Shown: positions 1 to 7,407 of the stretch, piece by piece
How the letters are laid out: each line of letters opens with the position of its first letter
How positions within the stretch are numbered: the first letter of the stretch is position 1
Position numbers and translations under genes: made by a program
Assembly: GCA_036518955.1 (NCBI GenBank)
Contig: DATDMG010000234.1
Span: 1-64,000 of the forward strand
Source of the DNA: DATDMG01 sp036518955
Lineage (GTDB): Bacteria; Actinomycetota; Actinomycetes; Actinomycetales; Kineosporiaceae
Reading direction: 5' to 3'
DNA: 64,000 nt
Notes under the pieces: generated by a model
What the model was told of the DNA's origin: nothing
Seen by the model: only the letters and a program-made list of their open reading frames with translations
Databases searched by the model: none

Positions 1-38
1 CTCGCGCGCGCTCCGCCGTCGCCCGCCGGCGCCGTGGC

Positions 39-680
39 TCACGCGCCCGCCCCCTGCGCCGCCTCGACCGGCCGGCCCAGCATCCGCTCGACGTACTTGG
101 CGAGGACGTCGACCTCGAGGTTGACGTCCTCGCCGGGCCCGCGCAGACCGAGCGTGGTGCGGGCCAGCGTCTCCGGGATCAGCGACACGGTGAAGCTCGG
201 TCCCTCGGCGCCCGCCGGGTCGCCGTCCCGGATCGACGCGACCGTGAGGGACACGCCGTCCACCGCGATCGAACCCTTCTCCACCACGTACCGGGCCAGC
301 CGCTCCGGCACGGTGATCCGGACCACCTCCCAGCGATCCCCGGGTACCCGTTCCACGACCGTCCCGACACCGTCGACGTGCCCCTGGACGACGTGGCCGC
401 CGAACCGGCCGTCCGCCGCCAGCGGGCGCTCCAGGTTCACCCGGGCGCCGGCGTCCAGCCCCGCCAGGGAGGTGCGCCGCAGGGTCTCCAGCATGACGTC
501 GGCCGTGAACGCGTCGTCGTCGAGGTCGACCACGGTGAGGCAGACGCCGTTCACGGCGATGCTGGCACCGTGCCGCGCGTCTGCCGTGACCAAGCGGCCG
601 CGGACGGTGATCCGGGCGGACTCCGCCCCCGGATCGAGGCGGACGACCTCGCCGAGCTCCTCGACGATTCCGGTGAACAT
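39..680 (-). CDS. ribE: Riboflavin synthase alpha chain
   Basis: This enzyme dismutates two molecules of 6,7-dimethyl-8-ribityllumazine to riboflavin, the last step of riboflavin synthesis in the cytoplasm. The 213-residue protein has the family start MFTGIVEELG and two tandem lumazine-binding barrels (about residues 1-97 and 98-200), the second opening with QGHVDGVGTV. The ATG at 680 was chosen because it gives the conserved N-terminus and is preceded by GAGGAG; the frame stays open upstream but has no family similarity there. It lies downstream of an FMN riboswitch, and the ribD expected just before it is reduced to a remnant whose reading frame ends 8 nt before this start. The later rib genes would lie off the left edge of the window. 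Confidence 0.96.
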   Translation of the reverse strand: MFTGIVEELGEVVRLDPGAESARITVRGRLVTADARHGASIAVNGVCLTVVDLDDDAFTADVMLETLRRTSLAGLDAGARVNLERPLAADGRFGGHVVQGHVDGVGTVVERVPGDRWEVVRITVPERLARYVVEKGSIAVDGVSLTVASIRDGDPAGAEGPSFTVSLIPETLARTTLGLRGPGEDVNLEVDVLAKYVERMLGRPVEAAQGAGA

Positions 681-688
681 GGCGCTCC

Positions 689-913
689 TCACTGCACGCG
701 CCGTGCGGCGTGGGGTCGGTGGTGGGGTGCCGGGTTTCGGCGGGCGCTGGTTGTGGGCCGGGGCCGGCAACGATGGTGCCCGGCGCGGCGACGATCAGGA
801 CGTCGTCCCCGAGCGGGCGGACGTCGGTGGTGGCCAGGCGGACCCTGAGCGGGGGCGCCACCGGCACACGCCAGGGCGCGACGCATCGCCACGATCTCGA
901 GTTCGCTGGCCAC
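689..913 (-). pseudogene. ribD: ribD deletion remnant (riboflavin deaminase/reductase)
   Basis: Intact ribD encodes a bifunctional deaminase/reductase of about 330-370 residues. Here only its ends appear to survive. A GTG at 913, 7 nt after AGGAGGGG, opens a frame reading VASELEIVAMRRALA, which matches the RibD N-terminus. Directly afterwards a different frame reads PLRVRLATTDVRPLGDDVLI, which resembles RibD C-termini and also the end of the reductase at 10461-11150 (MRLVESRTVGDVVFIRY). The roughly 300 residues between, including both catalytic domains, are absent. From the GTG the frame is a 74-codon mini-ORF ending at 689, next to the ribE ribosome binding site. The position between an FMN riboswitch and ribE, beside rpe and rsmB, is where actinobacterial ribD usually sits. 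N-terminal match confident; C-terminal match moderate. Confidence 0.68.
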
Positions 914-919
914 CCGGCC

Positions 920-989
920 CCTCCTGCCTCGACCCTGCGGACGCAGGCGGGCTCCGGGGCGGATGCGGCGGCAGGGCAACCGGCAGGAG
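920..989 (-). promoter_or_regulatory. Putative riboswitch expression platform sequestering the ribD ribosome binding site
   Basis: On the minus strand CTCCTGCC (989-982) is perfectly complementary to GGCAGGAG (928-921). The second arm contains the AGGAGG ribosome binding site of the ribD GTG at 913. Lying just downstream of the FMN aptamer, this fits a translational expression platform: FMN binding would favour the hairpin and hide the binding site. The pairing is seen directly; the switching is inferred. Confidence 0.55.
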
Positions 990-1050
990 CCGGTCGACGC
1001 CGTCGGCGACGGGCTCCCCGGGTCGACCGGAACGCCCGCCGTGCGCGCTG

Positions 1051-1166
1051 CCTCCCATCCGGACTGTCACCGTCGGTCCTGGAGTTCCACCAGGTCAACC
1101 GACCGCTGGCTGCGATCGGGTCGCGGACTGTCACCGCCGGTTCGGAGTTGCACCGACCCCGGAGCA
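1051..1166 (-). ncRNA. FMN riboswitch (RFN element)
   Basis: The reverse complement contains the conserved RFN blocks in order: CGGGGTCGGTGCAACTCCG, AACCGGCGGTGACAGTCCGC, a variable arm, TGGTGGAACTCCAGGACCGA, and CGGTGACAGTCCGGATGGGA. These are the conserved strands of the six-helix FMN aptamer. It lies in the leader of the ribD remnant and ribE, as expected for feedback control by FMN. The promoter is probably within 1167-1310; a weak -10-like CATACT lies near 1188-1193 but I see no convincing -35. Confidence 0.93.
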
Positions 1167-1310
1167 CGCACTGGCACTTCTGAACTCCAGTATGCACCCG
1201 GGCGCAACACCTGGCTCAGGACCCTCGCCTCGACCGGCACGAACCCTCGCACGACGGTGCAGGCTTGAGGGTGCAGGTCGGTCACCGGCGCACCGGCCGC
1301 GCCCGAATGA

Positions 1311-1676
1311 TCAGGCCGGCGCACCCCCGATCACGCCGAGGCCGTGCCAGGTGCCGTCCCGGTCGCGCACCACCGTGCTGGTGGCGACGACCGCCGTGAG
1401 GTCGATGGGGCCGTACACGTGCGGGAAGCCCTCTCCGGCCCCGGGGACGTCGTCCACCTGCCAGGGGGATGACAGCCTGCGCTCGTCGACGAGCAGCAGG
1501 ACGAGGGGCTCCCGGACCGCCGCGTAGAACCGCTCGGCCACCCCGCGGACCTGGTGATCGAACGCGGCGTGCACGAACCCCTCGTCGGCGAGCGACCGCC
1601 CCAGCGTGGACACCCGGTAGGCACCCTCGGCGATCGCCGCCTCCCAGTCGCTGACCAGGGCCAGGTGGTAGAGCAT
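1311..1676 (-). CDS. DUF952 family protein
   Basis: A 121-residue cytoplasmic protein of the DUF952 family, a small fold of unknown biochemical role, sometimes noted for similarity to ADP-ribosyl-transfer folds. The family features are visible: an opening like MLYHLALVSDWEAA, a central GFVHAAFDHQVRGVAERF, and a later DERRLSSPW followed by GFPHVYGPIDLTAV. It sits between rpe (28 nt upstream in transcription) and the riboswitch-led rib genes. No signal peptide or membrane segment is visible. Family assignment is good; I cannot state a function. Confidence 0.85.
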   Translation of the reverse strand: MLYHLALVSDWEAAIAEGAYRVSTLGRSLADEGFVHAAFDHQVRGVAERFYAAVREPLVLLLVDERRLSSPWQVDDVPGAGEGFPHVYGPIDLTAVVATSTVVRDRDGTWHGLGVIGGAPA

Positions 1677-1704
1677 CCGCCCGACCCCGGGTCGCGGCCC
1701 GCGC

Positions 1705-2370
1705 TCAGTGCCGGCAGGCCCGCTCGGCCAGGGACCGGAGTTTGGCGATCATGGAGGTGGCGTCCTCCGCGCCGTAGACCGCCGATCCGGCGACGAACAC
1801 GTCGGCGCCGGCCTCGGCGCAGCGTTCGATGGTCCGCTCCGACACCCCGCCGTCCACCTGGACCCACACGTCCAGGCCGGACCGGCGGACGGCCTGCCGG
1901 GTGCGGGCCACCTTCGGCAGGCACACGTCGAGGAAGGCCTGGCCGCCGAAGCCGGGCTCGACCGTCATCACCAGGATCATGTCGAACTCGGGCAGCAGGT
2001 CCAGGTAGGGCTCGACCGGCGTCGCGGGCCGCAACGCCAGCCCGGCGCGGACGCCGACGGCCCGCAGCTCTCGGGCCAGCCGGACGGGCGCGTTCACCGC
2101 CTCCGCATGAAAGGTGACGCTCCGTGCGCCGGCCTCCGCGTAGCCGGGGGCCCACCGGTCCGGGTCCTCGATCATCAGGTGACAGTCCACCGGGACCGGC
2201 GCGACCCGCACCATCGCCTCGACCGCAGCCTGACCGAACGTGAGGTTGGGCACGAAGTGGTTGTCCATCACGTCCACGTGGGCCCAGTCGGCGTCCTTGA
2301 GACGCATCAGCTCGTCGGCCAGCCGGCTGAAGTCGGCGGTCAGGACGGAGGGCGAGATCTGCACGGCCAC
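1705..2370 (-). CDS. rpe: Ribulose-phosphate 3-epimerase
   Basis: Interconverts D-ribulose 5-phosphate and D-xylulose 5-phosphate in the pentose phosphate pathway. The 221-residue TIM barrel shows the family signatures: SPSVLTADF near the N-terminus, HVDVMDNHFVPNLTFG carrying metal and catalytic Asp/His, DCHLMIEDP, the loop MTVEPGFGGQ, and the phosphate-binding VQVDGGVSERTI with AGSAVYG near the end. The start used is GTG at 2370 (reading VAVQISPS); another in-frame GTG lies 6 nt downstream and the ribosome binding site is weak. The reading frame upstream of the start overlaps rsmB in another frame and is not coding. It follows rsmB by 80 nt, the usual actinobacterial order. Confidence 0.95.
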   Translation of the reverse strand: MAVQISPSVLTADFSRLADELMRLKDADWAHVDVMDNHFVPNLTFGQAAVEAMVRVAPVPVDCHLMIEDPDRWAPGYAEAGARSVTFHAEAVNAPVRLARELRAVGVRAGLALRPATPVEPYLDLLPEFDMILVMTVEPGFGGQAFLDVCLPKVARTRQAVRRSGLDVWVQVDGGVSERTIERCAEAGADVFVAGSAVYGAEDATSMIAKLRSLAERACRH

Positions 2371-2450
2371 GACATCGAGCCTACGACCCTGCGGCCCGGC
2401 CGCCCGCCTGCCCCGGCGCCCGGCCGGCCCGCCACCACCCCCCGGAGCGG

Positions 2451-3989
2451 TCAGGGCCGGCGGCGCAGCAGCGCCAGGTACATCGCGTCGCACCCGTGCA
2501 GGTGGGGCCACAGCTGGGCGTCCGGTCCCGGGCCCAGGGTGGCCGGGTCGAGGGCCCCGGGCCGGGCCACCTCGGCGAGCAGGTCGCGCACGTCCAGCCG
2601 CTCGACGTCGTCCCGGCGGCGGAGCACGTCGCCGACCACGGCCCGGGTCTCGGCCCGGTGCGGTGAGCACGTCACGTAGGCGACCAGGCCGCCCGGGCGG
2701 ACCGCGTCCACCGCGGACGCCAACAGGGCCCGCTGCAGCGGCCCCAGCCCGGCCAGGTCGGCCGGCCGGCGGCGCCACCGAGCCTCCGGGCGACGGCGCA
2801 ACGCGCCGAGCCCGGTGCAGGGGGCGTCCACGAGAACCCGGTCGTAGGTCGACGGATCGTCCGCGCCGGCCGCCGTCCCGTCACCCTGCCGGACCACCAC
2901 GGCCGGCCGGCCGGCGGCCAGCACCCCGCGCACCGACGCCCGGACCAGCTCCACCCGGTGCGCGGTCACCTCGTTCGCGACCAGCGCGGCGTCCGCGGGC
3001 AGGGCCCCGGCTGCACGGCGACCCGCCAGGACGGCGCCGAGCAGAGCCGCCTTACCCCCCGGCCCGGCGCACAGATCGAGCCATCGGCCGGAGTCGGGGC
3101 CGACCGGCGGAGCTGCCGCGAGTGCCAGCGCGACCAGCTGCGAACCCTCGTCCTGGGCACGCGCCCTGGCCGCGTGGACGGCGGGCAACTCGTCCGGCGC
3201 GCCGGTCACGACGCCGGCGAGCGGGCTCAACCGTCCGGGCTGCCCTCCGGCCCGCACCAGTTCGGCGACGTCCGCCAGACCGGGCAGGGCGACGAGGGTG
3301 ACCGGCGGGCGCTCGTTGTCCGCCGCCAGCAGCGCGGGCAACTCCCCGGCAGGGCGGCCGGCGGCCAGCAGCGCGTCCCGCAGCGCCCGCACCACCCAGA
3401 CCGGGTGGGACAGCGTGACGGCGAGATGCGCGTCCGGCTCCGCGGCCGGGTCGGGCGCCACCTCGCGCTGCCAGCCGGCCAGGTCGTGGGCCCCCACGGC
3501 ACGCAGCACGGCGTTGGCGAACCCGGCGGCGCCCTGCCCGATCTCGGCCCGGACGAGATCGACCGTGGCGGCCACCGCGGCGTGCGGCGGAACCCGGGTG
3601 GCCAGCAGTTGGTGCGCCCCGAGCCGCAGCGCGTCGAGCACGGCGGGGTCGACCTGCTCCAGCGGCCGGTCGACGCAGGCCGCCAGGACGACGTCGTAGA
3701 GCCCCCGCCCACGCAGCGTGCCGTAGGCCAGCTCGGTGGCGAACGCGGCGTCCCGGCCACCGAGCCGCGTCAGGAGGAGGAGCCGGGGCAGTTCCAGGTT
3801 CGCGTACGCGTCCCGCTCGTCGACGGCGCGCAGGGTCTGCCAGGCCACGACCCGGGCCGGGTCCACCTCGCGGCGGGCGACGTTGCGGGTCTTGGCGCGC
3901 CCCGGCCGACGGTTCGGCTCGCCGGCCTGCGGGCCCGTCCCCGCCGCGCCGAGGCGGCGGGGACGCGGCGGCTGCGGGGGCGGCTTCAC
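2451..3989 (-). CDS. rsmB: 16S rRNA (cytosine-967-C5)-methyltransferase
   Basis: Methylates C967 of 16S rRNA using S-adenosylmethionine. Of about 512 residues, the first 30 are basic and proline-rich, a NusB-like RNA-binding helical domain follows (about 40-180), and the Rossmann methyltransferase domain occupies the C-terminal half. It contains the SAM loop LDLCAGPGGKAALLG and both active-site cysteines of m5C methyltransferases, in VDAPCTGLGALRRRPE and YVTCSPH. The GTG at 3989 overlaps the fmt stop as GTGA, suggesting translational coupling; a second in-frame GTG at 4004 is possible. The order fmt-rsmB-rpe is conserved in actinobacteria. Confidence 0.94.
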   Translation of the reverse strand: MKPPPQPPRPRRLGAAGTGPQAGEPNRRPGRAKTRNVARREVDPARVVAWQTLRAVDERDAYANLELPRLLLLTRLGGRDAAFATELAYGTLRGRGLYDVVLAACVDRPLEQVDPAVLDALRLGAHQLLATRVPPHAAVAATVDLVRAEIGQGAAGFANAVLRAVGAHDLAGWQREVAPDPAAEPDAHLAVTLSHPVWVVRALRDALLAAGRPAGELPALLAADNERPPVTLVALPGLADVAELVRAGGQPGRLSPLAGVVTGAPDELPAVHAARARAQDEGSQLVALALAAAPPVGPDSGRWLDLCAGPGGKAALLGAVLAGRRAAGALPADAALVANEVTAHRVELVRASVRGVLAAGRPAVVVRQGDGTAAGADDPSTYDRVLVDAPCTGLGALRRRPEARWRRRPADLAGLGPLQRALLASAVDAVRPGGLVAYVTCSPHRAETRAVVGDVLRRRDDVERLDVRDLLAEVARPGALDPATLGPGPDAQLWPHLHGCDAMYLALLRRRP

Positions 3990-4939
3990 CCGAAGGCCTC
4001 GCACTCCGCCAGCCGCAGCCCCCGACCCCAGTCGGCGGCGTCCAGCTCCCGCTTGCCCTGCGCCTGCACCCGACCGAGCCGCACCGGCGCCGTCCCGGTG
4101 CCGACCAGCACGACCCGCTTGGTGACCAGGAGCTGCCCGGGCGCGAGGCCGTCCGGGACTGGATCGGCCGGGACAGGATCGGCCGGACCCGTGACGGACA
4201 GGGGCCCGAGCCGCACCCGCTCACCGCGCAGCGTCGTCCAGGCGCCGGGCTCCGGGCTGCAGCCGCGGACCAACCGGTCGATCGCGAACGCGGGCCGGGT
4301 CCAGTCGACCCGTGCGTCGTCCACGGTGACCTTGGGGGCCAGGCTCACCCCCTCCGCCGGCTGCGGAACGGCGACGAGGGTACCGTCCTCGATCCCGTCC
4401 AGAGTGGCCACGAGCAGGTGGGCCCCGCTCCGCGAGAGCCTCGTCAGCAGGTCGCCGGCGGTATCGGCCGGCCGGATCTCCTCGGTGACCACACCGTAGA
4501 CGGGTCCGGAGTCGAGCGCCGGCTCGATGCCGAACGTGGTCGCCCCGGTGACGTCGTCGCCCGCCATCAGCGCGCGCTGCACGGGCGCGGCGCCCCGCCA
4601 GGCCGGCAGCAACGAGAAGTGCAGGTTCACCCAGCCGTGCTCGGGGATCGCCAGCGCCGCCCGCGGGATCAGGGCGCCGTAGGCGACCACCGGGCAACAG
4701 TCCGGCGCCAGCTCGGCCAACCGGGCCAGGAAGTCCGGCTCCGCCGGGCTGCGGGGAGTGAGCACCTCGACGCCGGCGGCGTCCGCCCACTCCCCCACCG
4801 GGGACCGGCTCAGCCTTCTCCCCCGCCCGGCGGGCGCGGCGGGGCGGGTGACGACGGCGGTCAGCTGGTGCCGGGACGCGGTGATCGCCTCCAGCGCGGG
4901 GAGGGCGACCTGGGGCGTGCCCGCGAAGACCAGGCGCAC
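3986..4939 (-). CDS. fmt: Methionyl-tRNA formyltransferase
   Basis: Transfers a formyl group from 10-formyltetrahydrofolate to methionyl-initiator tRNA, making fMet-tRNA for initiation. The 317-residue protein has the N-terminal formyltransferase fold starting MRLVFAGTPQVALPALEA, the catalytic region HFSLLPAWRGAAPVQRAL, and a C-terminal OB-like tRNA-binding domain from about residue 205. The GTG or ATG at 4939 gives the exact family N-terminus. It lies 30 nt after def, whose product removes the formyl group, and overlaps rsmB by 4 nt. Confidence 0.97.
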   Translation of the reverse strand: MRLVFAGTPQVALPALEAITASRHQLTAVVTRPAAPAGRGRRLSRSPVGEWADAAGVEVLTPRSPAEPDFLARLAELAPDCCPVVAYGALIPRAALAIPEHGWVNLHFSLLPAWRGAAPVQRALMAGDDVTGATTFGIEPALDSGPVYGVVTEEIRPADTAGDLLTRLSRSGAHLLVATLDGIEDGTLVAVPQPAEGVSLAPKVTVDDARVDWTRPAFAIDRLVRGCSPEPGAWTTLRGERVRLGPLSVTGPADPVPADPVPDGLAPGQLLVTKRVVLVGTGTAPVRLGRVQAQGKRELDAADWGRGLRLAECEAFG

Positions 4940-4969
4940 GGTGGCTCGACGACCTCTCTGCCCGACCCC

Positions 4970-5515
4970 CTACCGGGCCCGGCCGAAGGTGGAGTGCGGA
5001 CTCTCCTTCACGACCGGCGCCGGGGCGCCCGACCACTCGGCCTCGCGGATCGCCTTCAGGGCCAGCTTGCGCTGGTCGCGGTCCATCCGGTCGATGAACA
5101 GGATCCCGTTGAGGTGATCGGTCTCGTGCTGCACGGCCCGGGCCAGCAGGTGGCTGCCCTCGATGGTCACCGGCTCCCCGTGCATCGTGAAGCCCTTGGC
5201 CACCATGCTGAGCGCGCGGGGGGTGTCGTTGAAGATGCCCGGGAACGACAGACACCCCTCCTCTCCCTCCTGCAGCTCGTCCGACAGGTCGAGATCAGGG
5301 TTGACCAGGTGCCCCAGGACACCCTCCACGTAGTAGGTGAACACCCGCAGGCTCACCCCGATCTGCGGCGCGGCGAGGCCGGCGCCCGGGGCGTCCAGCA
5401 TGGTCTCCTCGAGGTCCTTGACCAGGGTCCGCAGCTCCTTGTCGAAGGTGGTCACCGGCTCGGCCGGGGTGCGCAGCACGGGATCGCCGAAGAGGCGGAT
5501 GGGTTGGATGGCCAC
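4970..5515 (-). CDS. def: Peptide deformylase
   Basis: A metal-dependent hydrolase that removes the N-formyl group from nascent proteins. All three catalytic motifs are present: GAGLAAPQIG (motif 1), EGCLSFPG (motif 2, metal-ligand Cys) and QHETDHLNG (motif 3, HExxH metal site). The GTG at 5515 (VAIQPIRLFGDPVLR) is preceded by GAGGAG at 5 nt; this gives 181 residues, the usual length. Longer upstream reading has no family similarity. It is the promoter-proximal gene of def-fmt-rsmB-rpe. The 177 nt to the divergent flavoprotein gene should hold its promoter. Confidence 0.96.
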   Translation of the reverse strand: MAIQPIRLFGDPVLRTPAEPVTTFDKELRTLVKDLEETMLDAPGAGLAAPQIGVSLRVFTYYVEGVLGHLVNPDLDLSDELQEGEEGCLSFPGIFNDTPRALSMVAKGFTMHGEPVTIEGSHLLARAVQHETDHLNGILFIDRMDRDQRKLALKAIREAEWSGAPAPVVKESPHSTFGRAR

Positions 5516-5692
5516 GGGACTCCTCGCAGGGGCGGCGCGCCGGCTCGCGTGCCTGCCCGACCCGGGCAGGCACGCAGACACAACTGCCGACCAGTCTACG
5601 GCGTGCCCCCGATCCGTACCCGACCCTCGCCGGAGGCGATCTACCCTGGGGCCACCGACGTCCCGTCCGGTGTCCACTGGCAGGAGGCCCGC

Positions 5693-7330
5693 CTGCGTAC
5701 CGACCCGTACCGACCCGGCGCTCCGGCCGCCGGGCGAGCTCGCGGCGGCCCGGTCTCCCGGCGGGGGGTGCTCGCGGCAGCGGTCTCGGCCGCCGCGGCG
5801 GCCGGCTGCAGCCGGCCCACCACGCCGGAGCCCGGTGCCGCAGCGGCAGCGGGCACCGGCAGCCCCACCGGCACCGCGGCCGCGGCGAGCTCCGCGTCCT
5901 GGGGGCTGGCGCCGTCCACGGCGGCGTCACCGGCCTGGGCCAGCCTGGCCGAGCAGCTCACCGGCCGCCTCTACCGGCCGGGGGACGCCGGGTACGCGTC
6001 CTACCGGCTGGCGGCCAACCCCCGGTACGACCTGATCACCCCGGCCGCCGTCGCCCGCTGCGCCGGGCCGGACGACGTGATGACGGCGGTGCGCTGGGCC
6101 CGGTCGAACCGCGTGCCGTTCTCGGTGCGGTCGGGCGGGCACTGCTACGGCGGCTGGTCCACCTCCGCGGGCCTGGTGGTGGACTGCTCCCTGCTGTCGA
6201 CGGTGTCGGTCGCCCGGGACGGCGCCTCCGCGGTCATCGGGGCCGGAGCCCGGCTGGTCGACGTGTACCGGTCGCTGGCGGCCGCCGGCGTCGGGGTCGC
6301 CGCCGGCTCGTGCCCGTCCGTGGCGATGGCCGGCCTGACGCTCGGCGGCGGGATCGGGGTGCTCACCCGCGCCTGGGGATTGACCTGCGACAGCGTGACC
6401 GGGCTGGACGTCGTCACGGCCGACGGCACGGTTCGCCGGGCGGGCCCCGACGGCGCCGGTGACACCGACCTGCTGTGGGCGTCCCGCGGTGGCGGGGGAG
6501 GCAGCTTCGGCATCGTCACCTCGTTCACCGTGCGAACCCGGCCCGCACCCACCGTCACCGTCTTCTTCCTGCGCTGGCCGTGGAGCGCGGCGGGCGCCGT
6601 CCTGGACGCCTGGCAGCACTGGGCTCCGGTGGCGGACCGCCGGTTGTGGTCGACCTGCAAGCTGCTGACCACGCCCGCCGCGCCTCGCGTGCTCGTCGCC
6701 GGCACGTGGCTCGGACCGCCCGGCGCACTGGACGCCGTCCTCGCACCGATCCTGGCCGGGGCGGGCGCGCCGCCGCTGACCCGCACCGCCCGCACCCACG
6801 GGTACCTGGACGCGATGCTGCTGGAGGCGGGATGCCGGACGCCGTCGTCCTGCCACCTCCCGCCGGACGGCACCCTCGGGCGCGAGTACGAGGCCGCCAC
6901 CTCGCACCTGCCGACCGGCCCGCTGTCCGCCGCCGCGGTGGCCGACCTGGTCGCCCTGGTGCCGGCCATGGCGGGCCCACCCGGGCTGGTCGAGGCCGGG
7001 GTCTCGCTGGACGCCCTGGGCGGTGCCGTCGCCGACGTCGCCGCCTCGGCGACGGCGTTCGTGCACCGCAGCAGCCCGTTCTCGGTGCAGTACACCGCCA
7101 CCTGGACCGGGCCGGCGTCGGTCGCCGACCGCTTCGACGCCCTGGTGCGCGCCGCGCGGGCTCGGCTGGCACGCCACCTCGGGCCGGGGGCGTACGTCAA
7201 CTACCCGGACGCCGCCGTGCCCGACTGGACGGCGGCCTACTGGGGCGCGAACGCCGACCGGCTGCGGCAGGTGAAGCGCGCGGTGGATCCGGACGACGTG
7301 TTCCGGTTCGCCCAGTCCGTGCCACGATGA
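5693..7330 (+). CDS. Exported berberine-bridge-type FAD-dependent oxidoreductase
   Basis: A PCMH-type FAD oxidase of about 545 residues. The N-terminus carries a twin-arginine signal with lipobox, SRRGVLAAAVSAAAAAGC, predicting export and lipid anchoring. The FAD domain contains SGGHCYGGW, whose His carries 8-alpha-linked FAD, and AAGSCPSVAMAGLTLGGG, whose Cys would make a second covalent bond, as in berberine bridge enzymes. The C-terminus has the BBE signature AYWGANADRLRQVKRAVDPD. Substrate unknown; relatives oxidise sugars, alkaloids or polyketides. No ATG, GTG or TTG lies between the strong AGGAGG (5682-5687) and the signal peptide; the only well-placed codon is CTG at 5693. A GTG at 5605 lacks a binding site; one at 5768 would destroy the signal. 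Plus-strand, unlike flanking core genes. Confidence 0.86.
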   Translation: MRTDPYRPGAPAAGRARGGPVSRRGVLAAAVSAAAAAGCSRPTTPEPGAAAAAGTGSPTGTAAAASSASWGLAPSTAASPAWASLAEQLTGRLYRPGDAGYASYRLAANPRYDLITPAAVARCAGPDDVMTAVRWARSNRVPFSVRSGGHCYGGWSTSAGLVVDCSLLSTVSVARDGASAVIGAGARLVDVYRSLAAAGVGVAAGSCPSVAMAGLTLGGGIGVLTRAWGLTCDSVTGLDVVTADGTVRRAGPDGAGDTDLLWASRGGGGGSFGIVTSFTVRTRPAPTVTVFFLRWPWSAAGAVLDAWQHWAPVADRRLWSTCKLLTTPAAPRVLVAGTWLGPPGALDAVLAPILAGAGAPPLTRTARTHGYLDAMLLEAGCRTPSSCHLPPDGTLGREYEAATSHLPTGPLSAAAVADLVALVPAMAGPPGLVEAGVSLDALGGAVADVAASATAFVHRSSPFSVQYTATWTGPASVADRFDALVRAARARLARHLGPGAYVNYPDAAVPDWTAAYWGANADRLRQVKRAVDPDDVFRFAQSVPR

Positions 7331-7371
7331 ACCGTCCGTGCCACGATGAACCGTCCGTGCCATGATGAGCG
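7315..7371. repeat. 19-bp tandem repeat, three copies, over the end of the flavoprotein gene
   Basis: The unit GTCCGTGCCACGATGAACC occurs at 7315-7333 and exactly again at 7334-7352, followed by a third copy with three changes at 7353-7371. The first copy includes the stop codon of the upstream gene, so the duplications lie in the 3' untranslated region, 36 nt before the next gene. Confidence 0.95.
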
Positions 7372-7407
7372 GTCGTGCCACCGGCCCGGCGCGGCTAGGC
7401 TCCGGAC

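Noticed and set aside
4418..5692. Upstream half of the 970-codon frame containing the flavoprotein
   Set aside because: It lies antisense to fmt and def; similarity to FAD oxidases starts only after the signal peptide.
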